DNA of 64,000 nt, from contig CM034241.1 of assembly GCA_019916065.1 (NCBI GenBank), positions 19,917,541 through 19,981,540 on the forward strand, given 5' to 3'. Position numbers and translations under genes: made by a program. This document shows, piece by piece, positions 9,432-19,190 of this stretch. Source of the stretch: Vitellaria paradoxa. Its lineage: Eukaryota; Streptophyta; Magnoliopsida; Ericales; Sapotaceae. The notes under the pieces were generated by a model. It did not search any database and was not told the origin of the DNA. It was given only the letters and a program-made list of their open reading frames with translations. Every line of letters starts with the position of its first letter. The stretch's first letter is position 1.

Positions 9432-12400
9432 CTAGTGAATTCCCCAACTATTAAGCAAAGTAGAATTTACATTAGCCAACATGACATGAGATTGGGATAA
9501 CTTTCTTCTAACTTCATTTTGGATACCATGAACAATGGTTGCCATAGGTGTAGATTGACCCTTGAAGATTCTCTTGTTCCTTTCTTCCCAAATGTGATAA
9601 ACCAAACCGGCCCAAGCAAGCTTGTAGAGCACACAGCAGGGTTGCTTCCCACTAAATTTGCCCGTGGCCCAAGCAACTTCCCTTCTCCAAGGTTGTGTTG
9701 GTTTGACAATAGAGCATTTCCTTAGAATGATGGATCTCAACTCAGCCGCAAGTGTGCACTTGAAGAAAATATGATCCACGGTTTCAAGTTCATTTCCACA
9801 TAATACACAAGTTGGATCAATGTGCATTCCCCAATTAACCATTCTATCTTTGGTGTAAAGTCTTTCTCTAATGGCAAGCCAAAGAATGAAACTATGTCTA
9901 GGAATATGTTGGTTGAACCAAATCAATTGATACCAAGGTACCTTGTTGCTTTTTTCACGGATGGCATTCCATGTTGCAGCTACACCATATACTTCATTCT
10001 TGGAAACACTCCATATAAGCTTGTCTTCCAAGGTGGTGCTCGGGTTGTAGTTGGGAGGATGCTCAAGAATTATTTCCCTTAACTCCCAAGAGCAAGGAAA
10101 AGGCCATTTCCATTCCCCATTTGCGACTATTCGGTCCACCCTTGCATTTGTAGGTAGCCCCGCATCATAGGCAATCCTAGGACCATACTTAGGAATTAAA
10201 GGACCAAGAGGATGCCAATTTGAATACCATAAAGAAATTGAGTTACCTTGTCCGACCTTGTACTTGGATAAGCGAATGACCTCCTCTCTAAGTTTGAGTA
10301 GTTTCCCCCAAGTCCATGAGCAATCGGATGGCTTCTTGATCTCCCAAAAACATTTCCCCTTAAGGAGGTTAATGTGACACCATTCAACCCAAAGGGAAGA
10401 CCTTTTAGTGCATAGTGCCCAAATGTGCCTCATCATGGATGCTTTGTTCCATTCATCAAGTCTCCTTATTCCTAGACCTCCTTCCTTCTTTGGCTTGCAA
10501 ATTTCATTCCATGCAACCTTGCTTCCCCATTGTTTTAGCTCAGAACCCGACCATAGGTATCTCCTTAGGACTTGTTCTATGGCATTGCAAATTCGTTTTG
10601 GGAGTATAAAGTGGATGCTCCAATAAACTTGCAAACTGAACAGAACAGATTTGATTAGAACCAATCTACCCGCGTAGGATAGGCATTTTGCAGTCCAGCT
10701 CTTGACTTTCTTGGTGACCTTGTCAATGAGTTCCATGCAGTCTTCATACTTTAGCTTTGTTGAGATGAGTGGAACACCTAGGTACTTCACGGGGAGCTCT
10801 CCAAGTTGGAATCCGAGTATTGAGCATAGTTGGAGTTTTCTTTGGTTGCTAACACCTGCCATGTAAACTTTGCTTTTGGTCCCATTGGGTTGCAATCCTG
10901 AGTATTTGTGAAATTCTTGGAGGGCTTGATGAACAATCTGAAAAGAGACATCATTAGGAGTACAAAGAATGAATAAGTCATCTGCAAAGCATATGTGATT
11001 GATTTGTGGAACCATGCACTTCGGGTGATAAGTAAATTCACTTCCTTCAATCTTCTTGTTGAATAATCTTGTGAAGAACTCCATGGCAATGAGGAAGAGG
11101 TAGGGGGAAAGTGGATCACCTTGGCGAAGGCCTTTAGCACCATGAAAGAACCCTTCAAGTACTCCATTCATACATATGGAGAATTGAGGGGTAGTGATAC
11201 ATTCTCTTATCCAGCCCACAAATTTACTTGGTAGCTGAAAGGCTTGCAGAATATCCATAATAAGGTCCCATGACACCGAATCAAAAGCCTTCATAAGGTC
11301 AATTTTGAGAGCACTCCTTGGGGATGTGTTTTGCCTATGGTAGTTCCTTACAAGTTCTTGCATGAGAAGGATTTGGTCTGAAATGCTTCTACCTTTAATA
11401 AAAGCTGCTTGGGAAGAACTAATCATAAGGGGCATAAGCTTCATAAGCCGATTAGCAATGATTTTGGAAATGCATTTGTAAATTGTATTGCAACAGGAAA
11501 TGGGTCTAAAATCAGCTACCTTGCTTGGATTAGGGACTTTAGGGATTAGAGCAATGCTTGTGGTGTTGATCATCTTAAGGAGCTTACCCGAACTGAAGAA
11601 AGACTTGATAGCATTTATAAAGTCTACCCCAACAATGTTCCAAGTCTTCTTGAAGAAATAGGGAGTGTATCCATCAGGCCCAGGTGCTTTGTGATTTGGC
11701 AAAGAGAAGAGGGTAGCTTTTATCTCCTCATCCGAGACTTCATTCTCAAGAGAATCTAGGAGTTGTGATGGCAAGGATGTGTGCATGATGCTATCCACGT
11801 ATGCCTTTGCATCTTGTGGATATTGAAAGGGAGTACCCAAAAGCCTCTTGTAGTAATCAACAAAAATGTCTTTAACCTTACCATAATCTTCAATCCTTGT
11901 GCCAAGGTCATCTTGAATTGAAAGAATCTTGTTTCTTGAACAATGGCTCTTTACTTTTCTATGAAAGTAGGCTGTGTTTTGATCCCCTAGCCTTATCAAA
12001 TTGTCTCTAGCTTTTTGCTTGTAAAAGGCCTCCTCGGCTTGAGCAAGGTGCAAGTAGTCATCAAGAGCTTTGCTTTCTTCTTCAAGGAGATTGGGGCTAG
12101 ACTTGAGTTGCAATTCATATTGGATGGCTTCAAGTTTGGCTTTAGCTTCATTGACTTTGGCCGAGATCCCACCATAATGCTTGAAGTTGAATGCCTTTAG
12201 AGACTCCTTAAGTGACTTGAGCTTGGAAGCTAACTTAAACATAGGGGTGCCCAAAACTCTTATACTCCATGCTTCTTCTACCACTTTGTTAAACTCCTTG
12301 TTCTTTAACCAGTAATTGAAGAACTTGAAAGGCTTCTTGCCGGTTGGGGCATTGGGCCGAATGCTTACAATAATGGGGCTGTGATCCGAGGTACAAGCAT

Positions 12401-13067
12401 TAGGGAAGAAAGCTTCTGAATTTGGGAAGCAAGTAAGCCATTTTTCATTCACAAGTGCTCTATCAAGCTTGCTAAAGATACTACTCCCATCTTCTTGTTT
12501 GTTGCTCCATGTGTAGTAGCATCCAGAGAATCTTAAGTCAACCATTTCAATAGCTTCAAGGCATGAGTTAAAGCTATTCACTGCAATTGTATCAATTCCC
12601 CTACCTCCTCTCTTCTCTTTTCCATCTTTAACTACATTGAAATCACCCAAGATGATCCAAGGAGAAGCTGTCCCAATCATGTCATAATTTGCTTGAAGGT
12701 CTTTCCACAAAAGCTCTCTAGTTGCCTTATCATTTGAAGCATACACGAGAGTTGCAAAAAATTCAATTGAGATTGCATGGTAAGCAATATGGCAAAAGAT
12801 TGATTGACTTGTGCTTGCAATAATTTGAACTTTGACAATTGAAGGATCCCACAAAAACAAGATTCTAGCAGGTGTATCATTGGAGTGATTCCCCACATAG
12901 CAAAAAGAAGGGTTTATAAACTTGCAAACTTTTTCTACATTACAACTTTGTACCTTAGTTTCAAGAAGGCCGACAAGGTTAAAGGAGGAGTTCTTGATCA
13001 ATTTCCTAACTTCAGCTTGTTTTAAGGGCCAATTGAGGCCTCTTACATTCCAAGCCCCGAAATTCAT
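9432..13067 (-). CDS. LINE ORF2: endonuclease, reverse transcriptase, zinc-binding domain
   Basis: This is an intact 1211-residue ORF2 protein that would nick target DNA and copy LINE RNA by target-primed reverse transcription. Order: an N-terminal apurinic-like endonuclease with WNVRG (about residue 8), LLETK, ILGDFN (about 140) and SDHSPI (about 227); the RT, with PISCCNTIYK, ALKIDLMKAFDSVSW (about 589), GLRQGDPLSP (about 646), the catalytic FADD (about 693-696) and PVKYLGVPL; and a C-terminal zinc-binding module CVLCGNELETVDHIFFKC (about 1089). All core catalytic residues I can check are present. Its ATG overlaps the stop of the upstream ORF1 in an ATGA arrangement, which suggests termination-reinitiation. 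No internal stop or frameshift is seen. Confidence 0.9.
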   Translation of the reverse strand: MNFGAWNVRGLNWPLKQAEVRKLIKNSSFNLVGLLETKVQSCNVEKVCKFINPSFCYVGNHSNDTPARILFLWDPSIVKVQIIASTSQSIFCHIAYHAISIEFFATLVYASNDKATRELLWKDLQANYDMIGTASPWIILGDFNVVKDGKEKRGGRGIDTIAVNSFNSCLEAIEMVDLRFSGCYYTWSNKQEDGSSIFSKLDRALVNEKWLTCFPNSEAFFPNACTSDHSPIIVSIRPNAPTGKKPFKFFNYWLKNKEFNKVVEEAWSIRVLGTPMFKLASKLKSLKESLKAFNFKHYGGISAKVNEAKAKLEAIQYELQLKSSPNLLEEESKALDDYLHLAQAEEAFYKQKARDNLIRLGDQNTAYFHRKVKSHCSRNKILSIQDDLGTRIEDYGKVKDIFVDYYKRLLGTPFQYPQDAKAYVDSIMHTSLPSQLLDSLENEVSDEEIKATLFSLPNHKAPGPDGYTPYFFKKTWNIVGVDFINAIKSFFSSGKLLKMINTTSIALIPKVPNPSKVADFRPISCCNTIYKCISKIIANRLMKLMPLMISSSQAAFIKGRSISDQILLMQELVRNYHRQNTSPRSALKIDLMKAFDSVSWDLIMDILQAFQLPSKFVGWIRECITTPQFSICMNGVLEGFFHGAKGLRQGDPLSPYLFLIAMEFFTRLFNKKIEGSEFTYHPKCMVPQINHICFADDLFILCTPNDVSFQIVHQALQEFHKYSGLQPNGTKSKVYMAGVSNQRKLQLCSILGFQLGELPVKYLGVPLISTKLKYEDCMELIDKVTKKVKSWTAKCLSYAGRLVLIKSVLFSLQVYWSIHFILPKRICNAIEQVLRRYLWSGSELKQWGSKVAWNEICKPKKEGGLGIRRLDEWNKASMMRHIWALCTKRSSLWVEWCHINLLKGKCFWEIKKPSDCSWTWGKLLKLREEVIRLSKYKVGQGNSISLWYSNWHPLGPLIPKYGPRIAYDAGLPTNARVDRIVANGEWKWPFPCSWELREIILEHPPNYNPSTTLEDKLIWSVSKNEVYGVAATWNAIREKSNKVPWYQLIWFNQHIPRHSFILWLAIRERLYTKDRMVNWGMHIDPTCVLCGNELETVDHIFFKCTLAAELRSIILRKCSIVKPTQPWRREVAWATGKFSGKQPCCVLYKLAWAGLVYHIWEERNKRIFKGQSTPMATIVHGIQNEVRRKLSQSHVMLANVNSTLLNSWGIH

Positions 13068-13333
13068 TTGGATTTGGAGGAGGAGGAGCCCGAGAACTTG
13101 GCATGGAGTGCCTTTTCCTTTCTTTCAACAGCATACATCATTTTCCTTTGTTTCTTGCGTTGTGTCTTTGAAAGCTGGAAATCAGAATTCATTTCAAATT
13201 CTAATCCTTTTTGATCATAGGAAGGAGTTGAGGGCTGGTCCTTATCATCTTCACTTGCCAATTCTGAGAATTCATCAATGTGCTGCAATAATAAGACATC
13301 ATCTTGGCTGGTTTTAGGCTTCTGAATTGCTAA
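13064..13333 (-). pseudogene. LINE ORF1, C-terminal end (5'-truncated)
   Basis: An open frame runs into the ATGA overlap with ORF2 (TGA at 13064-13066). Its last residues are rich in K, R, Q and S (KTQRKKQRKMM..., SSSSKSK), as is common for the nucleic-acid-binding end of plant LINE ORF1 products. The beginning, including any zinc knuckle, is lost by 5' truncation of the LINE. The ATG at 13288 is internal and not a likely start, since the frame is open upstream to at least 13330. Confidence 0.6.
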
Positions 13334-13343
13334 TGGAGTGGTA

Positions 13344-14000
13344 TTTAGTCACAATGCAATCTTTCCCTTCCTTCTTAAGGTCCAAGATGTTGGCATAGAA
13401 TTCTTGGACAATGGGAACCACAGCTACTCCACTATATTGAGCCCATTTTTCCCATTTCCTTGCTTCAAAATTCTGTTTCAATTTAAATTCTTCCCCTTGG
13501 AAATGGCTCAGCTCCATCCCTCTCTCCACTATCACAAGCCTCTTGCTCCAATACTTAGCAAACACCTTTTGTGCTCGAGCACTTGAGAACTTGAAGTTAT
13601 CATAAGGCTCACCCTCTTCTTCCTTATTCCCAGCTTCCTCATTTAACTCCTCAATCAAATTCCTAATGGTTTCAGTAGTAGCCTCTGATTGGGGTTCTAG
13701 GGGTGTCCTTGGTGTTTGCTCTGAAGTGGGGGTGAGATGGGATTGCATTTGTTCAACGGGTGGGTTGGATGTGGGCTGAGGTGTAGGTGCTGGACTGAGG
13801 TCCGGTTGATGGCTGGGTTGTTCAGTGGCAATGGCTGGGCTAATCTCAGCTGGTGTAACATCAGGTAGGGTCCCAGGTTGGCTAGTGGATTGGGTCTTGG
13901 CTCTTTTCTTGGTTGGGGTGAGTTTTTCAGGTTCTGGGTGTTGGGAACCAGCTCCTTTACCCCTCTTCTTCTTCTCATACACTTTCTTAGGTGAAGTCAT
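13344..14000 (-). pseudogene. aORF of the Athila-type element, N-terminal part (unit 1)
   Basis: Starts at the conserved ATG (14000; MTSPKKVYEK, shared with the sister copy) and is cut by the LINE at about 13344, after which the frame reads LINE bases to a stop at 13314. It has a basic N-terminus, then a P/T/S/Q-rich low-complexity stretch (about residues 30-125), an acidic E-rich segment, and then the more globular region with F-KYWSKR and VVPIVQEFYANI. The last matches the plant-transposon-protein-like region of such ORFs. No signal peptide or membrane segment is seen, so it is unlike a classical env. Confidence 0.65.
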
Positions 14001-14441
14001 TTTCAGGTAGCTCAAGAAATCAGCTCACAGATACTCAACCAGATCAGGAAGACACCCTTCTAAGTGAATTTTCTAATTACTCTTCCACAACTTCAATTGC
14101 AAGCAAAATAATCTCACCCCAATTACTTCCCAAGCTCACAGAAACAACTAATTTCAACAATGCTTTATCAAAATTGAAATGGAGATCAGTTACAGTACCG
14201 AAACCCTACCTCTGTACTCAGTTCAAATCCGAGCCCTAGCTTCCACACCACCGGAATTCAACTCCTATTAAAGTTAAATTGAAGCTTGAAAGTGCCCCTT
14301 GATGAAGGATTCCAATCGAACACCACAGCTGCCCAGTGAACCTTCTCCGTTCGTACCAGCGTTAGGACCTAAAACAGTGAATTGAACAGTGAAATGAGTC
14401 CTAATTTTTTTGAAGTGACGTATTTATAGTCTGCCAGGACT
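14001..14441 (-). promoter_or_regulatory. Leader and TATA box of the aORF (unit 1)
   Basis: On the minus strand a TATAAATA box lies at 14421-14428, about 420 bp upstream of the aORF ATG. The leader matches that of unit 2 (18550-19010) only in part, mainly in its distal segment ('gttcgtacca(a/g)cgttagga' and the adjacent aacagtgaaatgag). The duplication unit stops at 14441, just upstream of the TATA box, so the TTCGAA repeats seen in unit 2 are missing here. Confidence 0.45.
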
Positions 14442-14447
14442 GCCCGA

Positions 14448-14990
14448 CCTTTGGCTTGCTATTAGAGGAAGACTGTACACCAAAGATAGAATGATTAGTT
14501 GGGGCATGAGCATTGATCCAACTTGTGTAGTATGCAGAAGTGACCTTGAAACTTTGGATCACCTCTTCTTCAAGTGCTCATTTACGGCTGAGTTGAGAAC
14601 TACTATCTAAAGGAAATGCTCTATTGTCAAGCCCACACAACTTGGAAAATGGAAGTTGCTTGGGACATGGGCAATTCAGTGGGAAGCATCCTAGCTGTGT
14701 ACTTTATAAGCTTGCTTGGGCTGGTTTGGTTTCCCACATTTGGGAAGAAAGGAAAAGAGAATCTTCAAAAGGCATCTACACCTATGGCAACCATTGTGCA
14801 TGGAATTCCAAAATGAAGTTAGAAGGAAGCTATCTCAAACTCATGTCATGTTGGCTAATGTAAATTCTAATTTGCTCAATAGTTGGGGAATCCACTAGTT
14901 ATTTTGTAACTTTGTATTACGGGGGAATGCCCCTAAGACATTGTACATAATTTCCCAATTAATCCAAAATACACTTACTTACCAAAAAAA
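14448..14990 (+). mobile_element. LINE 3' fragment (copy of 5899-6445)
   Basis: The last ~150 codons of LINE ORF2, the 3' UTR with 'gggggaatgcccc' and an A-tail (14984-14990). Compared with unit 1 there are many one-base gains and losses (for example ctattctaag versus ctatctaag, and caaattc versus caattc), which break the reading frame, but hardly any substitutions. The start at 14448 is the duplication border, not a natural LINE truncation. Confidence 0.8.
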
Positions 14991-15858
14991 TGCGCAAATC
15001 ACGTAAATTACAAAAAATGAGCAAAAATTTACTCTAAGCAAAAGCCCGAGTGCCAAGTTATAGCCGCTTTTAATTTGCATTCGTAGGACGCATAGAAATA
15101 CAAAAAATGAAATAAATATCATTGTAATCAGACACTCCGAGCACCAAGTTTTGGCGATTTTTAATTTCGATACATAGATCACGGAAAAATACAAAAAATA
15201 AACCAAAAAAAATTGTCCTAACCTGACAACCGAGTGCTAAGTTATAGCTGTTTTTTATTTGGATTCGTAGATTGCGTAAAAATACAAAAATGAACGCAAA
15301 TATCATTGCAATCAGGCACACGTGCACCATATTTTGACTATTTTAAATTCAAATGTGCAGATCACGTAGGAATACAAAAATGAACAAAATATTTCTCTAA
15401 CGAGACGCCCGAGCGCCAAATTATAACCGTTTTTAATTTGAATTCGTAGATCGTGTAAAAATACATAAATTGAAGATAAATATTATTATATCGGACACCC
15501 GAGTGCCAAGTTTTTGGCCGTTTTTAACTTGAATGCGCATATCACGTAAAAATACACAAAAATGAACAAAACATTACGCTAACCGGACACCCGAGTGCCA
15601 AGTTATAGCCGTTTCTAATTTAGACTCGTAGATCGTGGTAAAAATATAGCAAATAAAACAAATATCATCGTAATCGGTCACTTCGAGCGCCAAGTTTGGC
15701 CGTTCTTAATTTTAATGTACAGATCACGTAATAATACAAAAAAGATAAAAAAACATTACTCTAACCGGACACCCGAGTGCCAAGTTATAACCATTTCCAA
15801 TTTGGACTCGTAGATCGCATAAAAATATAGTAAGTAAAAACAAATATCATTCGCCTTC
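14991..15858. repeat. Satellite array, copy of 6446-7309
   Basis: The same alternating ~90-bp monomers in the same order as unit 1, again with one-base indels in A and T runs and almost no substitutions. The array ends at the same border with the pararetrovirus-like fragment. Confidence 0.8.
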
Positions 15859-16577
15859 GACATTCCTATGTCTAAGTTGTCAAAACCTTTTAAACATAAG
15901 ACTAGGAAATCTAGAAATTATTCCTACAAACCTAGACAAAGAAACCTCCAAAGGATTTCTATAAACCCTCTATTCCGACTTCTAGATATAAGTCTAGATT
16001 CAAAAAATCTCGAGCTCCATTCGCTGTTGGAAATGCGGAAAACTTGGCCATTTGCCAACAAATGTTCTCTTAAGAAAAAAATCCAAGAACTTCATATAGA
16101 TGAAGACTCTAAGCTAGAAAATTCTAGCTCTCGTGTTAGAATCAAATCCACCTTCGGATAATGAAGATAGTCAAGAACCTCTAGAATATGAATATTCTAG
16201 TGATAGCTCGCGGAGTGACTGTCATTGTAAAACTTCTAGTGAAATTGATACTGATATAGCAGCCATGCAAAGGATGGAAATTTCTGTCTTAACCCAAAAT
16301 CAAGATGATTTGATCACTCTGGCCTCTAAGATCCAGAATCCAGAACTTCAAAGGCAAATTCTTACCTCTATTATAGAACCATCTGGTCAATCTTCCAATT
16401 ATAAACCAGAAGGTTATAGTATGAAGGAAGTAGTTAGGCGTCTTAGTTTAGACCCTCTACAGTCCTTTCAACCTGTTTCTATTCAGGATCTTAAAAGAGA
16501 AATCAATCTTCTTAAAACAGAGATTAGCGCTCTCAAAGCAGAATCTCATCAGACCAACAAAGACTTTCACGTCTAGG
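15859..16577 (+). pseudogene. Pararetrovirus-like fragment, second copy (frameshifted)
   Basis: A copy of 7310-8048. At least five one-base indels, mostly in short homopolymers of the first 260 bases, break the frame in the basic arm and zinc-knuckle part and once near the end (about 16553). The acidic and coiled-coil-like part (16133 onward) stays in frame. The bases that remain are otherwise almost identical to the first copy. The fragment is inactive; whether the indels are biological or consensus errors cannot be decided here. Confidence 0.6.
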
Positions 16578-17151
16578 TTCAAGTTGATGAGTTTCTCATG
16601 CTTAAGGATTCAAAACAAAGTAATTAGAGCTACTAAAAGAATATAGATGTGAAAAACATGTGAGATTAAGTTCAACCACTCAACAAAGGAAGCTAAAGGC
16701 TCAAATCTCACAAGGCTAGTCTCCACTTATTAGAGAATAAATATATGCATTTCTTGAGTCAAACTTATGTCCCAAGAGTTCATACTCACACAATTTCCTA
16801 ATGCACAATTTAATTTCACACAACTTCAAAAGTGTTGAAACTATGAACTCCATGTTGACAATTAAGACTTAAAGGATAAATCACAAGCAATTCTCAAGAA
16901 TGAGCATTAATAACCATGTACATGCTTTGAATCAAGTCAAGAACTAAAAAGAAACTTCATTTCATTTCACTTCATTTCAAGTTTCACAAAAAGTTCATAT
17001 TCAGCCTTTGATTACAAAAACATATCAGTTCTCTCTTCACAGGCTTACTACAAGTCAAAAAGTCCTACAATAAAGCAACAAAATTAACTAAAGTCAAAAA
17101 AATACTACAACTCCTAGCTTGGTGACAACAAAACAAAACAGCTCCTAAGAT
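16578..17151 (-). other. 3' non-coding region after the aORF (unit 2)
   Basis: AT-rich sequence without coding potential, homologous to 8046-8612 with a few percent substitutions. No polypurine tract adjoining an LTR is found, so the natural 3' end of the Athila element is absent. Confidence 0.5.
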
Positions 17152-18549
17152 CTAAGAACCAAGAGGAGGGTCCTCGGATGGCACTGATGAAGTCCCAGCA
17201 GTTGTAGCAGAAAGCAGTAGCTCCAGCTTAGCCTCAATGGCTGCAATCCTCTTCCCTTGGTTTTGGAGTTCTTGCTTGATAAAGTACTGGTCATCCTTAA
17301 TCTCTCCAAGCTTGACCTTCACTTCATCCCACTTCTCTAGCATCTTCTCCATAACTTCTTCAGTTGTGGTCCCTTCTTTCTTCTTCTTATGGCTTGCACT
17401 TCTTTCCCTAGATGAAGCAGTGATATGCCCCAATGGCTTGGCCACTTGCTCCCCTAGTTCAGTTGTGACCTTCTTCTTGCAGACAAATTTTGTGATGAAT
17501 CCAGCAAATGGTAGCCCACTGACTCCTTTCTTTATCTTGGAAGCCTCAGCCATGTTTTCCCAGATAAGCTGCCCCAATTCCACCTTCAATCCCTTGTCAA
17601 TTGCATACAAAAGTAAGCCCCTCTCATAACTCAACTCAGAAGTGTTCATCACTGGATTGAGTTGTGAACATGCTAAGAAGTGTAATGAGTTGAACTTTGA
17701 GTTCAACCTATTCTTAGCAATCTTCTTCTTGTGGCCCCACTCAGCTTTGGGGTTTCTAGTTAATACCTTAGCCAAAGCATCCTTGTCAAGAGCTTCCTCA
17801 ATTGAGAATGGGAATTGAGGTTGCTTTTCCTCCTTCAATCCAAAAAATTTCCTCACATCCTTAGGAGAGACTTCAATGTGAATTCCCCTCACTTTAGTCA
17901 CAATACAATCTTTCCCTTCCTTCTTGAGGTCCAAAATGTTGGCATAGAATTCTTGGACAATGGGAACCACAGCTACTCCACTATATTGAGCCCATTTTTC
18001 CCATTTCCTTGCTTCAAAATTCTGTTTCAATTTAAATTCTTCTCCTTGAAAATGGCTCAGCTCCATCCCTCTCTCCACTATCACAGACCTCTTGCTCCAA
18101 TACTTAGCAAACCCCTTTTGTGCTCGAGCACTTGAGAACTTGAAGTCATCATAGGGATCACCCTCTTCTTCCTCATTCCCAGCTTCCTCATTTAACTCCT
18201 CAGTCAAATTTCTAATGGTTTAAGTAGTGGCCTCTGATTGGGGTTCCAGGGGTGTCCTTGGTGTTTGCTCTGAAGTGGGGGTGAGATGGGATTGTAATTG
18301 TTCAATGGGTAGGTTGGATGTGGGCTGAGCTGTAGGTGTTGGATTGAGGTCCAGTTGATGGCTTGGTTGGTCAGTGGCAATTGCTGGGCTAATCTCAGCT
18401 GGTGTAACAGCAGGTAGGGTCCCAGGTTGGCTAGTGGATTGGGTTTTTGCTCTTTTCTTGGTTGGGGTGAGTTTTTCAGGTTCTGAGTGTTGAGGACCAG
18501 CTCCTTTACCCTTCTTCCTCTTCTCATACACTTTCTTAGGTGAAGTCAT
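17152..18549 (-). pseudogene. aORF of the Athila-type element (unit 2), one nonsense codon
   Basis: One frame runs from the conserved ATG (18549; an in-frame ATG also lies at 18558) to the stop at 17152, about 465 codons, broken only by TAA at 18220-18222, where unit 1 has a Glu codon. Layout: basic N-terminus; P/T/S/Q-rich linker to about residue 110; an acidic patch; a folded-looking core (VVPIVQEFYANI, VRGIHIEVSPKDVRKFFGL, then LHFLACSQLNPVMNTSELSY); and a C-terminal heptad-like segment. The core resembles the 'putative plant transposon protein' family, known as an accessory ORF of plant Ty3 elements with no established function. It sits in the env position after pol, in the same orientation, but lacks membrane segments. 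Confidence 0.7.
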
Positions 18550-19001
18550 TGTTAACAACTAGAAAAATTCAGAGTAAAGCTCACTGGCACCAGCTCAACT
18601 ATCACTGCCACCCACAATTCCACCAGCACAAGAAACTCTTCAACAAAATAAACCAAACCACTAATTTTTACACCCAATCAATTTTTAATTTCACCCAAAT
18701 ATCTCCAAAAATTCACAAGCTCAACAAATTTCCTACTTTCGATTTTTCTAATAGAAGATGAACAGTGTCCGAAATTCTACCTCGATGGACTCTGTGTTGC
18801 GTTGAGCTGATGCAGAGCTAAAATCCTTGATGCTTTTTGAGCTCAAATGAAGCTTAGATTTACAAATTAAGAGACCCCTTTCAATCGGAATCACAATCAG
18901 CCCACCAAAGCCTTCAAGCTGCTTGTCTCTGTTCGTACCAACGTTAGGACCCAAAACAGTGAAATGAACAGTGAAATGAGCCCTAATTTTTCTGAAGTGG
19001 T
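18550..19001 (-). other. 5' leader of the aORF (unit 2)
   Basis: About 450 bp between the TATA box and the aORF start. No long open frame and no LTR features are present. Partial similarity to 14001-14420 in unit 1 supports a transcribed leader, but no splice or start site can be fixed by eye. Confidence 0.35.
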
Positions 19002-19010
19002 CTATTTATA
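19002..19010 (-). promoter_or_regulatory. TATA box upstream of the aORF
   Basis: TATAAATAG on the minus strand, kept in the sister unit (14421-14428), with a cluster of TTCGAA-containing repeats directly upstream (19023-19190). The arrangement mirrors the LTR of the same element, where similar repeats lie upstream of its TATA-like stretch. Promoter activity is inferred. Confidence 0.45.
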
Positions 19011-19022
19011 GTCTGCCAGGAC

Positions 19023-19190
19023 TCGAACCGTCCAATGGTTCGAACACTGGTTCGAACAAACTAACTTTTCTCAGTTGGTTCGAACAAAGGTTCGAACAAA
19101 TTAACCTGACTGACTTGGTTTGAACATTGGTTCGAACAAACTCCTCTTAATCTTTTGTTCATACATGGGTTCGAACCAATGTACATCAGA
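19023..19190. repeat. GGTTCGAACA-type repeats in the internal region
   Basis: At least six near-palindromic copies of GGTTCGAAC(A/C) or close variants occur in pairs about 12-15 bp apart (for example 'ggttcgaacactggttcgaaca'). The same paired motif is repeated in the LTR at 26720-27290. Confidence 0.7.

Larger units (their letters stand above)
9335..13343 (-). mobile_element. Near full-length L1-type LINE inserted in the aORF
   Basis: The 3' end is on the left: a run of 17 Ts (9333-9349) is the A-tail, preceded in sense by the same 'ttacttacc' terminus as the LINE at 4585-6445. It contains the complete ORF2 and the end of ORF1; the 5' end is truncated within ORF1, where aORF sequence resumes near 13344 ('tagtcacaatg'). 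About 20 bp of the aORF target present in the sister copy (17875-17894) is missing and I find no target duplication, so integration came with a small deletion. The intact ORF2 suggests a fairly young insertion. Confidence 0.85.
5899..14441. repeat. Tandem duplication, unit 1 (carries an extra LINE)
   Basis: The order LINE 3' end, satellite, pararetrovirus fragment, minus-strand aORF and TATA region here recurs in the same order at 14448-19023. Unit 1 runs from 'cctttggcttgct' to 'gtctgccaggact', and after six extra bases unit 2 starts with the same 'cctttggcttgct'. The LINE at 9335-13343 is present only in unit 1. Without it unit 1 is about 4.5 kb. Confidence 0.8.
14448..19023. repeat. Tandem duplication, unit 2
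   Basis: Repeats 5899-14441 without the LINE. The left half (14448-16577: LINE end, satellite, pararetrovirus fragment) differs from unit 1 almost only by single-base insertions and deletions. The right half (16578-19023: Athila-type 3' region) differs by scattered substitutions with few indels. Beyond 19023 the Athila element continues while unit 1 has already ended. Confidence 0.8.

Noticed and set aside
13314..13343. Natural C-terminus of the aORF N-terminal fragment
   Set aside because: The last residues are read from inserted LINE DNA; the sister copy continues with VRGIHIEVSPKDV instead.
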